Part shown: positions 44,793-55,894 of the stretch, piece after piece | Layout: every line of letters begins with the position of its first letter | Numbering within the stretch: position 1 is the stretch's first letter | DNA from: Sphingomonas sp. S2-65 | GTDB taxonomy: Bacteria; Pseudomonadota; Alphaproteobacteria; Sphingomonadales; Sphingomonadaceae | Assembly: GCF_021513175.1 (NCBI RefSeq) | Contig: NZ_CP090953.1 | Span: 2,848,501 to 2,912,500 of the forward strand | DNA length: 64,000 nucleotides | Reading direction: 5' to 3' | The notes under the pieces: generated by a model | What the model was told of the DNA's origin: nothing | The model's input: the letters and a program-made list of their open reading frames with translations, nothing else | Databases searched by the model: none | Position numbers and translations under genes: made by a program

Positions 44793-47312
44793 CTAGTAGA
44801 TTCCGCCCTCGCGTTGCAAGAAATCGCTGTCGCTCTGGCGCTCCGCCTTGGGGGCGGCCTTGGGAGTGACGGCCTTCGCCTTCTGCGCTTCTTCCTGTTC
44901 CATCGTGCGGCGGCCGCGCCGCGGCTCCACCTCGGGCTTGAAGGCTTCCCAGATGATCGGCGACAGCGGATCGTTCGATGGCCAGCCGCCGGACACCTTG
45001 CGCCCGCTCGCCCGGTCGATCCTGACCATGCGGATGCCACGAGGCGCGGTGAAGGGCAGCTTGTCCATACCCTCGAACGCGGGAATGGCGAACTGCTTGA
45101 AGATCGGCGCGGCGATCGATCCGCCCTGGGCATAGCCGCCCAGATTGGTCGGCGAATCATAGCCGAGATAGAGGCCGGCGATCATCTGCGCGGCACCGCC
45201 CACAAACCACACATCGGTGGGGCCATTGGTGGTGCCCGTCTTGCCCATCAGCGGACGGTCGAGGTCGCGCAGCACAGTGGCGGTGCCGCGCTGGATCACA
45301 CCCTCGGTGATGTGGACGATCTGGTACGCACTCATCGGATCGACCAGCTGCCGGGCGCGCCGTATCGGACGCGGCATCGCCCCGCCGTTCCAGTCGCGCG
45401 CGTTGCACCCGTCGCAGGCGCGCCAGTTCTCCGGCCAGATCACCTGCCCGTGGCGGTCCTGAACGAAATCGATCACGGTGGGATCCAGCGCACGGCCATG
45501 GTTCACCAGGATCGAATATGCGTTGACCATGCGCTGCACGGTGGTTTCACCCGCGCCAAGCGCATAGCTGAGATAAGGCGGGAACTTGTTCTTGGTCACG
45601 CCGACCCGCTGGATCAGGTCGACCACCGGTTCCATGCCGATGCGGTTGGCGACCTGCACCGTCATCAGGTTGCGCGACTGCTCCACGCCCCAGCGCAGCG
45701 TCTTGGGCCCCGCGCTGCGCATGTTGCCGAAGTTGCGGAAGCATTTCTGCCCCAGATTGGCGCCCTGCCACACGCAGAACGGGCCATCCACGACGATCGT
45801 CGCCGGCGTCAGGCCACGCTCCATCGCCGCGGCATAGACCAACGGCTTGATGGTGGAGCCGGGCTGGCGCATCGCCTGAGTGGCGCGGTTGAACGACTGA
45901 ATACGCGAATCGAAGCCGCCCTGCATTGCGAGCACGCGGCCGGTGCGAGGGTCTTCGACGACCATGCCGCCAGAAACCTTGGGTACCGAGCGGAGCGACC
46001 AGGCTCCGCCCGCCGGCGCCACCGCCAGAATGTCGCCCGGCTGGATCGCCGAAAAGGCTTCGCCGCCCTTGCCGCGCACCGGCATGAGAGCGCCCGAGCG
46101 GGGCAGACGACTGGTCTGGCCGTTGTCGAAGCCGATCTCCCAGCTGTCGCCGTCGCGCGCGATCACGATCGCCGCACGCCAGTCTTCATAGTCCAGGCCG
46201 ATATTGGTGTTGAGGAAGGTCTGCAGCCAGCTGCCGCCGATCTCCTTGTGCGCCAGCGGCCCGCTCCAGCCGCGCGCCCGGTCGTAGCGGAGAAGCCCGT
46301 CGCGCAGCGCCTTCTGTGCAAAGCCCTGGAGCCGCGGGTCGAGCGAGGTGCGTACCCACAGCCCACCCTGATAGACGCTGTACGGCCCGGAGTCGGATTT
46401 CTCGCCAAACTTGCCGAGTAGCTGGCGGCGGACTTCCTCGATGAAATAGCCGCCGACGCGCTCGAACTTGGGCGTCTGGCGCCGCACCGTGCCCAGCGGC
46501 GCAGCGACGGCGTCCGCGTGCTGCGAAGCATCGATATAGCCATTGGCCAGCATCTGCCCCAGCACCCAATTACGGCGTTCCAGCGCGCGATCCATGTGGC
46601 GGTCGGGATCGTAGTTCGCCGGACCCTTTGGCAGGATCGCCAGATACGCCATCTGCGGCAGAGTCAGCTGTTCAAGCTCCTTGCCGAAATAGGCCTCACT
46701 CGCCGCCGCCACGCCGCCGGCGTTGCGGCCTAGCTCGATGGAGTTGAGGTACAGTTCGAGGATCTGCTCCTTGGAAAGCGTGTCCTCCATCTTCCAAGCA
46801 AGGATGCCCTCCTTGGCCTTGCGCACATAGCTGGCCTCATCCCCCACGAGCAGGTTCTTGGCGACCTGCTGGGTGATGGTCGACGTGCCCCGCGGCGTCG
46901 AACCGCTGGTGATGCCCTGATAGGCGGCACGTACCAGACCGGGGAAATCGACGCCGTGGTGCTCGAAGAACGTCTTGTCCTCGGCCGACAGGAAGGCGCC
47001 GACCAGCAGCTTTGGATATTCCGGGAAGCTGAGCTGGACGCGCCGCTCGCGGGCATAGCTGTGGATCGGGGTGCCATCGGCGGAACGGACATTGGTCGGC
47101 AGCGGCGGCTCATAGGTGCGCAGCGCGTCGACCGAAGGCAGGTTGCGGGCGAACAGAAGCCACAGCAGCAGGATGCCGATGCCGGCGAGCAGTGCCAGCA
47201 CCGCCAGCACGCGGAACCACCAGCGCCGCCGTAGCTGCCCGAAAAAGCCGTGTACGCCGCTCAGGCCACGCCTGATCCGTACCGTTTCGCCCGAAGTGTC
47301 GCCGTCCGCCAT
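44793..47312 (-). CDS. mrcA: Penicillin-binding protein 1A (bifunctional peptidoglycan synthase)
   Basis: From ATG 47312 the protein has 839 residues; GTG 47342 would add ten. An inner-membrane anchor ([20 protein letters not shown]) is followed by a GT51 glycosyltransferase domain ([36 protein letters not shown]) and a transpeptidase domain with S-x-x-K in [18 protein letters not shown]-x-N in VEQSRNLMT and K-T-G in [15 protein letters not shown] basic, Lys/Ala-rich tail ends it. It polymerises and crosslinks peptidoglycan. It lies immediately downstream of the amidase gene, both on the minus strand. Confidence 0.95.
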   Translation of the reverse strand: MADGDTSGETVRIRRGLSGVHGFFGQLRRRWWFRVLAVLALLAGIGILLLWLLFARNLPSVDALRTYEPPLPTNVRSADGTPIHSYARERRVQLSFPEYPKLLVGAFLSAEDKTFFEHHGVDFPGLVRAAYQGITSGSTPRGTSTITQQVAKNLLVGDEASYVRKAKEGILAWKMEDTLSKEQILELYLNSIELGRNAGGVAAASEAYFGKELEQLTLPQMAYLAILPKGPANYDPDRHMDRALERRNWVLGQMLANGYIDASQHADAVAAPLGTVRRQTPKFERVGGYFIEEVRRQLLGKFGEKSDSGPYSVYQGGLWVRTSLDPRLQGFAQKALRDGLLRYDRARGWSGPLAHKEIGGSWLQTFLNTNIGLDYEDWRAAIVIARDGDSWEIGFDNGQTSRLPRSGALMPVRGKGGEAFSAIQPGDILAVAPAGGAWSLRSVPKVSGGMVVEDPRTGRVLAMQGGFDSRIQSFNRATQAMRQPGSTIKPLVYAAAMERGLTPATIVVDGPFCVWQGANLGQKCFRNFGNMRSAGPKTLRWGVEQSRNLMTVQVANRIGMEPVVDLIQRVGVTKNKFPPYLSYALGAGETTVQRMVNAYSILVNHGRALDPTVIDFVQDRHGQVIWPENWRACDGCNARDWNGGAMPRPIRRARQLVDPMSAYQIVHITEGVIQRGTATVLRDLDRPLMGKTGTTNGPTDVWFVGGAAQMIAGLYLGYDSPTNLGGYAQGGSIAAPIFKQFAIPAFEGMDKLPFTAPRGIRMVRIDRASGRKVSGGWPSNDPLSPIIWEAFKPEVEPRRGRRTMEQEEAQKAKAVTPKAAPKAERQSDSDFLQREGGIY

Positions 47313-47415
47313 CTGCCGCGCGGTGTAGCAAGTTTCAGCCACGATGAAAGCCGATCAGCACGCCCGTATGTCTAATCGCTCGGTTCGCCCGCCGGGACCA
47401 TAGCTACGGATGCGC

Positions 47416-48666
47416 TCAGCGTGCCGCCATCCGCGTGGCGAAATGGATTTGCACCGCCTTGCGCACACTCTCGGCCACCTTGGCGGGTCCTTCGGGCGAG
47501 GCCAGAAAGTCGGCGTCGGCGAGATTCGAAATATACCCGGTTTCGAACAGCACCGATGGCATGTCCGGCGCCTTGAGCACGATCAGCGACGCCATGCGGT
47601 GGTAATTGGCCTTGATCGGAATCAGCGGCTTCGCCTCGCGTCCGAGCAGGCGGGCGAAGTTCGCGGACGTGTTCATCGTCTCGCGCTGGGTGAGGTCGAT
47701 CAGGATCGACGAGATGTCCGGGCTCGCGCCGCCCAGATCGACTCCGGCGATGATGTCTGCCTTGTTTTCGCGCGCCGCCAGGCGCGCCGCTTCCTTGTCG
47801 GAGGCGACTTCGGACAAGGTGTAGACGGTGGCCCCGGTGGCTTCCGGATTGGCGGCACTGTCGCAGTGAATCGAGATGAACAGATCGGCCTTGAGCCGGC
47901 GCGCCAGGCCGAAGCGCTCCTGGAGTACCAGGAAGCGGTCGTCGGCGCGGGTCAGCGCCACGCGCACCCGGCCCGAGGCGAGCAGCTCGTTCCTGATCGC
48001 CTGGGCGATGCGCAGGGTCACGTCCTTCTCGCGCAGGGTGCCATCGGGTGACAACGCGCCCGGGTCATGTCCGCCATGCCCCGCATCGATCACCACCAGC
48101 GGCCGATCGGCGTCACCATAAACCCGGGGCAGGGGCGACCTGGCGGTGCGCCTTGGCACCGGCATCGACACCGAATAGCGGTGGCGCGCCGCCGGCTGCA
48201 AAAAGGTGAAAGGCGGCAGGAAGCTCATCCGCCGCTCGGCCGCGGCGCGGGCGAAGCGTTCGTCATCGACCGTCTTGATCTGCAGCGTGAGTGTGCGGCC
48301 GTCGGGACCGAACCGGCCTTCAGTGACGATCGCAGGCCGCGCGAGATCGAATACGATCCGCGCGCCGCCTTCCCCCTGCGCGCCTTGCCGGATCTTCGCC
48401 ACGGGTCCGTCGGCATAGGTTCGGCTGCCCGGTTCCGTCCCGTCGACGTCCAACGCGATACGCTGTGGCGCGGCCAGCACGAAGCTGCTCGCCTTCGCGA
48501 CCGGGGCGTCGAACGTGATGACGATGGAGTCGCCGCGTACGCGCACTTCCTGAACGACGCCTGCCCAGCTCGGAGCGCCGGTCAACCAACCGGAGAGCAA
48601 GGCAAGCAAGAACAACACCCGCGCGATATGCCGCGCAGGGGCCGTGGGGGTCCAGCACAAATCCAT
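47416..48666 (-). CDS. amiC: N-acetylmuramoyl-L-alanine amidase with AMIN domain (AmiC-type)
   Basis: The 416-residue protein has a signal peptide (ARVLFLLALLSGWLTGAPSW), an N-terminal AMIN domain (VQEVRVRGDSIVITF, APQRIALDVDGTEP) and a C-terminal Amidase_3 domain. The zinc residues are His in VVIDAGHGGHDPGAL, Glu in REKDVTLRIAQ and His in LFISIHCDSAANP, with the catalytic Glu in SVLFETGYISNLADA. It splits septal peptidoglycan in the periplasm. It is followed by the PBP1A gene, so synthesis and splitting enzymes are next to each other. Its upstream region is shared with divergent rne. Confidence 0.94.
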   Translation of the reverse strand: MDLCWTPTAPARHIARVLFLLALLSGWLTGAPSWAGVVQEVRVRGDSIVITFDAPVAKASSFVLAAPQRIALDVDGTEPGSRTYADGPVAKIRQGAQGEGGARIVFDLARPAIVTEGRFGPDGRTLTLQIKTVDDERFARAAAERRMSFLPPFTFLQPAARHRYSVSMPVPRRTARSPLPRVYGDADRPLVVIDAGHGGHDPGALSPDGTLREKDVTLRIAQAIRNELLASGRVRVALTRADDRFLVLQERFGLARRLKADLFISIHCDSAANPEATGATVYTLSEVASDKEAARLAARENKADIIAGVDLGGASPDISSILIDLTQRETMNTSANFARLLGREAKPLIPIKANYHRMASLIVLKAPDMPSVLFETGYISNLADADFLASPEGPAKVAESVRKAVQIHFATRMAAR

Positions 48667-49145
48667 GCTTTGCTACTCGATACGCGTCTATCTGACGCGC
48701 TCGGCTCTACGTGCGGGCGCTCAAAAGCCGGTTAAGCCGCAGGGTTAATCATGGCGAAACCTTCGCGTGAGAGGATCAGGAATTGCCCGTACTTTCCCCG
48801 GAACAATCATTCGGTTGCGCATAGTTGCCGCACGGTGCGGGGGGTGCTAGGCAGTTCGTTATCCCGATCCTGGTATCGGGACCTACCCGCGGCCATCCGC
48901 CGTGACAGTTCAGGTTGACGCTCGCATGAGGCAATTTCCCCACCGTCCGCTTCGCCAGGCTTTTGCCGGCAGCGCGGCCGTGGTGGAGCCAGTGGACCGC
49001 CGGTCCGCGCGTGCCCGTGCAGCAACAGCATCTTTTCAATCCAGCGACACCGTGGCCGGAATGGCCGGCCCGGGTCGCGTTCAATATCGCGCGCACGCGC
49101 CCCAGCCCTTCAGGGACATGAGCCGGCGCGCCCGGAGAACATTCA
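48667..49145. other. 479-base gap between divergent amiC and rne
   Basis: No open frame here looks like a gene. The gap must hold the amiC promoter and a long rne leader. It contains one clear hairpin (48862-48881) and two TTAA boxes nine bases apart (48732-48748). Otherwise I see nothing I can name. Confidence 0.55.
48862..48881 (+). promoter_or_regulatory. Hairpin in the rne leader
   Basis: TCCCGAT and ATCGGGA form a perfect 7-base-pair stem with a six-base loop, about 265 bases before the rne ATG. If rne transcription starts upstream of it, it would be part of the leader RNA. Confidence 0.35.
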
Positions 49146-51839
49146 ATGACCATGCGTATGCTGATCGACGCACGCCACCGGGAGGAAACCCGCGTGGCTG
49201 TCGTCAAAGGGAACCGGATCGAGGAATTTGATTTCGAGTCCGCCGAGCGCAAGCAGCTCAAGGGCAATATCTACCTAGCCAAGGTTACCCGCGTCGAGCC
49301 GTCGCTTCAGGCGGCGTTCGTCGATTACGGCGGCAACCGCCACGGCTTTCTCGCTTTCAGCGAAATTCACCCCGACTATTACCAGATTCCCAAGGAAGAC
49401 CGCGAAGCACTGCTGCGCGAAGAGGCCGAGCATGCCGCCGAGGAAGCCGCACTGCGCGCCCAGGAAGACGGCGACGACGACTATGACGATCACCTGGAGG
49501 CGGATGCCGACGGTGAGGACGGCGTGGAAGTCGTAGAGCGTCCGGGCGACGACGAGGACGACTCCGAGCACGACGAAGCCTCCGAGGAAGGCGGTGAAGA
49601 ACGTGGCCGCGGCCGCCGCCGCGGCAAGCGCAGCGGCAATGGCGACGAAGCCGACGCACTGCGTCAGCGCCGCATGAACCTGCGCCGCCGCTACAAGATC
49701 CAGGACGTGATCCGCCGCCGCCAGGTGCTGCTGGTCCAGGTCGTCAAGGAAGAGCGCGGCAACAAGGGCGCGGCGCTGACCACCTATCTGTCGCTCGCCG
49801 GCCGCTATTGCGTGCTGATGCCGAACACCGCGCATGGCGGCGGCATTTCGCGCAAGATCAGCTCGGCCGCCGACCGCAAGCGCCTCAAGGGCATCATGGC
49901 GGACCTCAAGCTGCCGCCCTCGATGGGCTGCATCGTCCGCACTGCCGGGCTTCAGCGCACCAAGACCGAGATCAAGCGCGACTTCGATTATCTCGCCCGG
50001 CTGTGGGACGGGATACGCGAGGAGACGCTGAAGTCCTCGGCGCCCGCGCTCGTCTATGGTGATTCGGATCTGCTCAAGCGCGCGATCCGCGACATCTACA
50101 ACAAGGATATCGACGAGGTGATCGTCGAAGGCGAGGATGGCTATCGCCAGGCCAAGGAGTTCATGCGGCTGCTGATGCCCAGCCATGCCCGCAAGGTGAA
50201 GCAATATGCCCATGCCGTGCCGCTGTTCCAGCGCGCCGGGGTCGAGGACCAGCTCTCGGCGATGTACCATCCGGTGGTGCAGCTCAAATCGGGCGGCTAT
50301 CTGGTGATCAACCCGACCGAGGCCCTGGTCTCGATCGACATCAACTCGGGCCGCTCCACGCGCGAGCACAATATCGAGCAGACCGCGACCCAGACCAATC
50401 TCGAGGCCGCCCAGGAAATCGCCCGCCAGCTTCGCCTGCGCGACATGGCCGGCCTGGTGGTGATCGATTTCATCGACATGGATCACTCGTCCAACGTCCG
50501 TAAGGTCGAGAAGGCGATGAAGGAGGCGCTGAAGAACGATCGCGCCCGCATCCAGGTCGGCCGCATCTCGGCATTCGGCCTGATGGAAATGAGCCGCCAG
50601 CGCCTGCGCACCGGCGTGCTCGAAGCTTCGACCCGCACCTGCCCGCATTGCGAGGGTTCGGGCCTGGTCCGTACCGCGTCGTCGGCTGGCCTATCGGCAC
50701 TGCGCATGATCGAGGACGAGGCTGCCCGCGGCCGCGGCTCGCAAATCACGCTGCGCGCCAGCCAGGAAGCCGCCTTCTATTTGCTCAACCGCAAGCGCGC
50801 CGAACTGGCCGAGATTGAGGACCGCTATGGCGTGCTGGTCGAGGTCGTGGCCGATGGGGAGATCGAGGGTGCGCGCATGTCGGTGGAGGCTGCTGGGCCG
50901 CCGCCCGCCTATGCGCCGAAGATCGAGCAGCTGATCGAAGAGCCCGAGGAAGAAGAGTACGTCGAGGAGATCGACGAAGACGAAGAGGAAGAAGGCGAGG
51001 CGGAAGCCGAGGCCGAAGCCAAGGCACCGCGCCAGCGCGAAGATGCAGAGGGCGAGGGTGAAGGCCGCGGTAAGCGTCGTCGCCGCCGTCGCGGGCGTGG
51101 CCGTCGCGGTCGCGAGCACGAAGCCGGTGGTGAAGAAGAAGCCGCCGACGGCGAGTCCGACGCCGACTCCGGTGAAGACGAGGCGGAGGAAGCCGTCGAG
51201 GTGGCGGCCGACGCGGAGCCGCGTGGCGAGGAAGAGAGCGAAGCCGGCCGCAAGCGCCGCCGTCGTGGCCGCCGGGGCGGTCGCCGTGGCGCGGCTGGTG
51301 CCGAGGAGGCAGTTGCCGATGCCGCGGGAGCCGTGGAGGACGAGCCAGCACCCGCGGCCGAGCCGGCACGCGATGCCGAGCCGGTAATCGAGGCCCCGCA
51401 GGCCGAGGAAGCCGAGCCCGCGCCCAAGCCGAAGCGCAGCCGCCGCAAGAAGGCCGATCCGGCCGCAGAGGCTCCGGCCGAGGCAGCGCCGGTCGAAGCG
51501 GTAACGCAAGCGCCGGAAGCGGAAGAGCCTGCGGCCAAGCCGAAGCGCACTCGCCGCAAAAAGGCCGATGCGATTGCCGAAGCCGTAACTGCCGAAGCTC
51601 CCGCCGAAGCGGAACCGGCTGCCGAGCCCGCGCCCAAGCCCAAGCGCACTCGCCGCAAGGCTGCGGCCGCGGCGCCGGCAGAAGCAGCGCCCGAAGCGGA
51701 AGCCGAAGCACAGGTGCCCGAAGCCGATGTCGCGCCCGAGGCCGCAGCACCGTCCGAGGGCGATGAAGGCGCCACCGAAGAGGCCGGCGACGGACAGTCG
51801 CCGCGCCGCGGCTGGTGGCAGCGCACCTTCGGCGCCTGA
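49146..51839 (+). CDS. rne: Ribonuclease E
   Basis: The 897-residue protein is RNase E, the endonuclease that starts mRNA decay and processes rRNA. An S1 domain (GNIYLAKVTRVEPSLQAAFV) is interrupted by a strongly acidic, then Arg/Gly-rich insertion at about residues 95-180. The catalytic core shows the aspartate motifs LVSIDINSGRSTREHN and VVIDFIDMD, and the zinc link is Cys499 and Cys502 in TCPHCEGSG. From residue 590 the tail is low-complexity acidic/basic with repeated PKPKR(S/T)RRK blocks, which could bind RNA, and ends PRRGWWQRTFGA, a PNPase-binding GWW motif as in Caulobacter. GGAG lies eight bases before the ATG. Confidence 0.96.
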   Translation: MTMRMLIDARHREETRVAVVKGNRIEEFDFESAERKQLKGNIYLAKVTRVEPSLQAAFVDYGGNRHGFLAFSEIHPDYYQIPKEDREALLREEAEHAAEEAALRAQEDGDDDYDDHLEADADGEDGVEVVERPGDDEDDSEHDEASEEGGEERGRGRRRGKRSGNGDEADALRQRRMNLRRRYKIQDVIRRRQVLLVQVVKEERGNKGAALTTYLSLAGRYCVLMPNTAHGGGISRKISSAADRKRLKGIMADLKLPPSMGCIVRTAGLQRTKTEIKRDFDYLARLWDGIREETLKSSAPALVYGDSDLLKRAIRDIYNKDIDEVIVEGEDGYRQAKEFMRLLMPSHARKVKQYAHAVPLFQRAGVEDQLSAMYHPVVQLKSGGYLVINPTEALVSIDINSGRSTREHNIEQTATQTNLEAAQEIARQLRLRDMAGLVVIDFIDMDHSSNVRKVEKAMKEALKNDRARIQVGRISAFGLMEMSRQRLRTGVLEASTRTCPHCEGSGLVRTASSAGLSALRMIEDEAARGRGSQITLRASQEAAFYLLNRKRAELAEIEDRYGVLVEVVADGEIEGARMSVEAAGPPPAYAPKIEQLIEEPEEEEYVEEIDEDEEEEGEAEAEAEAKAPRQREDAEGEGEGRGKRRRRRRGRGRRGREHEAGGEEEAADGESDADSGEDEAEEAVEVAADAEPRGEEESEAGRKRRRRGRRGGRRGAAGAEEAVADAAGAVEDEPAPAAEPARDAEPVIEAPQAEEAEPAPKPKRSRRKKADPAAEAPAEAAPVEAVTQAPEAEEPAAKPKRTRRKKADAIAEAVTAEAPAEAEPAAEPAPKPKRTRRKAAAAAPAEAAPEAEAEAQVPEADVAPEAAAPSEGDEGATEEAGDGQSPRRGWWQRTFGA

Positions 51840-51846
51840 TCTGGAA

Positions 51847-51879
51847 TCGGGAGCGGCTGCATCGAGCCGCCGCTCCCGA
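51847..51879 (+). terminator. Strong hairpin after rne
   Basis: TCGGGAGCGGC (51847-51857) and GCCGCTCCCGA (51869-51879) form a perfect 11-base-pair stem with an 11-base loop, seven bases after the rne stop. No T-run follows, so it may be a terminator or a 3'-stabilising hairpin. Confidence 0.55.
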
Positions 51880-51939
51880 CCCTTCACGCCGGGTTCAGGC
51901 GCCGGGCCGAACAGCGTTGCCGCTATGGAGACTGGAACG

Positions 51940-53319
51940 ATGAGGGCGGGGTTCAAGCGTTTGGCGGCGTTGCTCGCGCTGCTCTGCCTCACAAGTTTCG
52001 CCGCGCGCCCGGCCATGGCGCAATCGATGCTGCGCGATGCCGAGACCGAGGCTTGGCTCACTGACATCTCGCGCCCGTTGTTCCAGGCAGCGGGGCTTTC
52101 GCCGGCCAATGCCAAGGTCGTGCTGATCCAGGACCCGTCGATCAACGCCTTCGTCGCCGGCGGTCAGATCGTCTATATTCATACCGGGCTGCTGGACGCT
52201 GCGGATAGCGCCAACCAGGTTCAGGGCGTGATCGCCCATGAGATCGGCCACATCGTCGGCGGTCATGCCGTGTTCCAGAACGACGGCGGCTACACCAACA
52301 TCTCGATCCTCAGCCTTCTGCTCGGCGTCGCGGCGATAGCCGCCGGCTCGCCCGAAGCCGGCACCGGCATGATGATGATGGGCCAGCGCGCCGCGATCGG
52401 CAAATACCTCGCCTATAGCCGCGTCCAGGAGTCCTCCGCGGACGCCGCCGGTGCACGCTATCTCGGCACCGCAGGCATCACCGGCAAGGGCATGCTGAGC
52501 TTCTTCGACAAGCTGACGAAGCAGATGCATAGTTATGGCTATTACTCGACCAGCCCCGAGGTAGATCCGTTCGCACAGACGCACCCGATGTCGCAGCAGC
52601 GCGTCGAGACGCTCACCGCCGATCTTCAGGGCAATGCCGCCTGGAACAAGCCGCCGAACCAGGATTTCGAGCAGCGTTTCAAGCGCATCCAGGCGAAGCT
52701 GCGCGGTTATGTGAACGAACCCCAGACGACGCTGCGCCTGTACCCGAGCACCGACGAGTCGTTGCCGGCGCATTATGCCCGTGCCTATGCCTATCACAAA
52801 TCGGGCTATCCCGATCAGGCGGCGGCCGAGACCACCGCGCTCGTCAAGGCGGCGCCCGAAGACCCCTATTTCCTCGAACTCGAGGGGCAGATATTGCTCG
52901 AGTCCGGCAAGCCCGCCGAGGCGCTGGCACCGCTGCGCGAAGCGACCCGGCGCTCGAACAACCAGCCGCTGATCGCCGCGACGTTCGGCCACGCGCTGCT
53001 CGCCACCGAAGACCGTGCGAACCTGCCTGAGGCCGAGATGATCCTGCGGCAGGCGGTGGCGCGCGACCGCGAGAACCCGTTCGCGTGGGTCAATCTCGGC
53101 ACCGTCTACGACCGCAAGGGCGATCAGCCACGCACGGCGCTCGCCACTGCCGAACGGGCTACGCTGATGGGCGACAACCGCACCGCGCTGATCAGCGCCC
53201 GAGCCGCGATGAGCGGGCTGCCCCAGGGATCCTCCGAATGGATCCGCGCGCAGGACATCATGATGGTGTCGCAAAACGCCATGGAAGACGACAAGCGCAA
53301 CAAGCGCAGGGGCGATTGA
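51940..53319 (+). CDS. Periplasmic M48-family metalloprotease with TPR domain (BepA-like)
   Basis: From ATG 51940 (GGAG nine bases upstream) the protein has 459 residues. A signal peptide (LAALLALLCLTSFAARPAMA) precedes an M48 domain with the zinc motif HEIGHIVGGH and a Glu-rich third-ligand region SRVQESSADAAGARYLG. The C-terminal half carries TPR-like helices (AYHKSGYPDQAAAETTALVK and following). This is the layout of BepA/YfgC, which degrades or helps assemble outer-membrane proteins such as LptD. A DsbA-like gene overlaps its stop, linking protein folding quality control with disulfide formation. Confidence 0.9.
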   Translation: MRAGFKRLAALLALLCLTSFAARPAMAQSMLRDAETEAWLTDISRPLFQAAGLSPANAKVVLIQDPSINAFVAGGQIVYIHTGLLDAADSANQVQGVIAHEIGHIVGGHAVFQNDGGYTNISILSLLLGVAAIAAGSPEAGTGMMMMGQRAAIGKYLAYSRVQESSADAAGARYLGTAGITGKGMLSFFDKLTKQMHSYGYYSTSPEVDPFAQTHPMSQQRVETLTADLQGNAAWNKPPNQDFEQRFKRIQAKLRGYVNEPQTTLRLYPSTDESLPAHYARAYAYHKSGYPDQAAAETTALVKAAPEDPYFLELEGQILLESGKPAEALAPLREATRRSNNQPLIAATFGHALLATEDRANLPEAEMILRQAVARDRENPFAWVNLGTVYDRKGDQPRTALATAERATLMGDNRTALISARAAMSGLPQGSSEWIRAQDIMMVSQNAMEDDKRNKRRGD

Positions 53320-54077
53320 TGAACGGCAAATTGTTGCGTCCGCTGGCACTTGCCGGCGCGCTGATCCTGTCGGCGACGCTTGGCGCGGCGATCTATGCCT
53401 GGATTGCGCGCGCCACGGCGCCGCAACTAGCCGGTACGACCATCCGCCAATATTTGCTTGATCATCCCGAAGTGCTGCCCGAAGCGATGGACCGGCTTCA
53501 GGCGCGCGAGAATGCCCGTGCCGAACAGGCGCAGGCGACCGCACAGACGGCAGTGGGGAGCCAGATCCAAGCGTTGGCGAAACCCTATGCTGGCGCATGG
53601 GCGGGTAATCCGAACGGCGACGTGACTGTCGTCGCGTTTCTCGATTATGCCTGTGGCTATTGCCGCGCCAGCTTGCCGGGCATCGCCGAACTTCTCGCCA
53701 AGGACCCTGGGGTACGGGTCGTCTATCGGGAATATCCGGTGCTCGGGCCCGAGAGCGTGGTCGCCGCGCGCTGGGCGCTCGCCGCTGCCGAACAGGGCAA
53801 GTTCCGCGAGTTTCATGAAGCGCTCTACGCCGCCGGCAGCCCGACCGACGCGGCGATCGCAGGAGCTTTGGCGAAGGCCGGGCTCGACAAGCCGGCTGCC
53901 GAGCGCGCCGCGGCGTCCAAGCCGGTCGAAGGCGAAATCCTCCGCAACCGCCAGCTTGGGGAGAAGCTGGCGATGACCGGAACGCCGAGCTGGGTGGTCG
54001 GCGGTAAGCTCCTCTACGGGGCCCAGACCTATCAGGGCCTGGCGACGGCAGTAGCGGCAGCACGCGGCGGCAAATAG
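53319..54077 (+). CDS. DsbA/DsbG-like thioredoxin-fold disulfide protein
   Basis: The 252-residue protein has an N-terminal membrane anchor (LLRPLALAGALILSATLGAA) and a DsbA-type thioredoxin fold in the periplasm. The redox pair is Cys112 and Cys115 in DYACGYCRASLPG, and the cis-proline loop is MTGTPSWVVGGKLLYGA. The region after the anchor (TTIRQYLLDHPEVLPEAMDR) is a family feature of the alphaproteobacterial DsbA-like thiol oxidoreductases. It starts within the stop of the M48 gene (TGATGA), so the two are co-translated. Confidence 0.9.
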   Translation: MNGKLLRPLALAGALILSATLGAAIYAWIARATAPQLAGTTIRQYLLDHPEVLPEAMDRLQARENARAEQAQATAQTAVGSQIQALAKPYAGAWAGNPNGDVTVVAFLDYACGYCRASLPGIAELLAKDPGVRVVYREYPVLGPESVVAARWALAAAEQGKFREFHEALYAAGSPTDAAIAGALAKAGLDKPAAERAAASKPVEGEILRNRQLGEKLAMTGTPSWVVGGKLLYGAQTYQGLATAVAAARGGK

Positions 54078-54140
54078 CCGCCTTGTACCCAAGCGGTACG
54101 GCGCTTACGTAACGGGTCCGTTCCGGTCCGAAGGCCTTCC

Positions 54141-55087
<947 letters not shown>

Positions 55088-55091
<4 letters not shown>

Positions 55092-55858
55092 CCGGCCTCA
55101 ATCTTCACGGCATCTGGGCGATCTACAAGTTCGAGATCGCGCGCACGATGCGTACGTTGTGGCAGTCTATCGCCACGCCGGTGATCACCACCTCGCTGTA
55201 CTTCATCGTGTTCGGCGGGGCGATCGGCAGCCGTATCGATACGATCGGAGACGTGAATTACGGCAGCTTCCTGGTGCCCGGGCTGATCATGCTGTCGCTG
55301 CTGACCCAGAGCATCGCCAACGCCTCGATCGGCATCTACTTCCCCAAATTTACTGGCACCGTGTTCGAGCTGCTGTCGGCGCCAATCTCGGCATTGGAGA
55401 TGGTGATCGGCTTCGTCGGCGCGGCGGCGACCAAATCGGTGGTGATCGGGCTGATCATCCTGGTCACCTCGGCGTTGTTCGTGCCGCTGCGGATCGATCA
55501 TCCGCTGGCGATGATCGCGTTCCTCCTGCTGACGTCGATCACCTTCTCGATGTTCGGGTTCATCATCGGCATCTGGGCCAAGGGGTTCGAGCAGCTGAAC
55601 ATCGTGCCGGCGCTGCTGGTGACGCCGCTGACCTTTCTGGGCGGCGCGTTCTATTCGATCGACATGCTGCCCCAGCCGTGGCGCACCGTGAGCCTGTTCA
55701 ATCCGGTGGTGTATCTGGTGAGCGGCTTTCGCTGGAGCTTCTTCGGGCAGGGCGATGTCAGTATCGGCCTGAGCCTGGGGGTGACCGCGGCGTTCCTGGT
55801 GCTGTGCCTGGGGCTGATCGTGACGATCTTCCGGACCGGGTATCGGCTCAAGAACTAG
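55088..55858 (+). CDS. ABC-2-type exporter, permease subunit
   Basis: The 256-residue protein has six hydrophobic helices in the ABC-2 layout. Typical parts are [40 protein letters not shown] and [20 protein letters not shown], the P-L-x-F-L-G-G-x-F and F-N-P-x-x-Y regions of that family. The ATG at 55088 lies in the stop region of the ATPase gene. It forms the membrane channel of the exporter. Confidence 0.93.
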
Positions 55859-55894
55859 GCGCATCCACAGCGCGGGCTCTGCGTTGTACCGGGC

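Noticed and set aside
48732..48748. TTAA-N9-TTAA between amiC and rne, considered as a CtrA site
   Set aside because: The CtrA consensus needs seven bases between the TTAA boxes; here there are nine, and no second element supports it.
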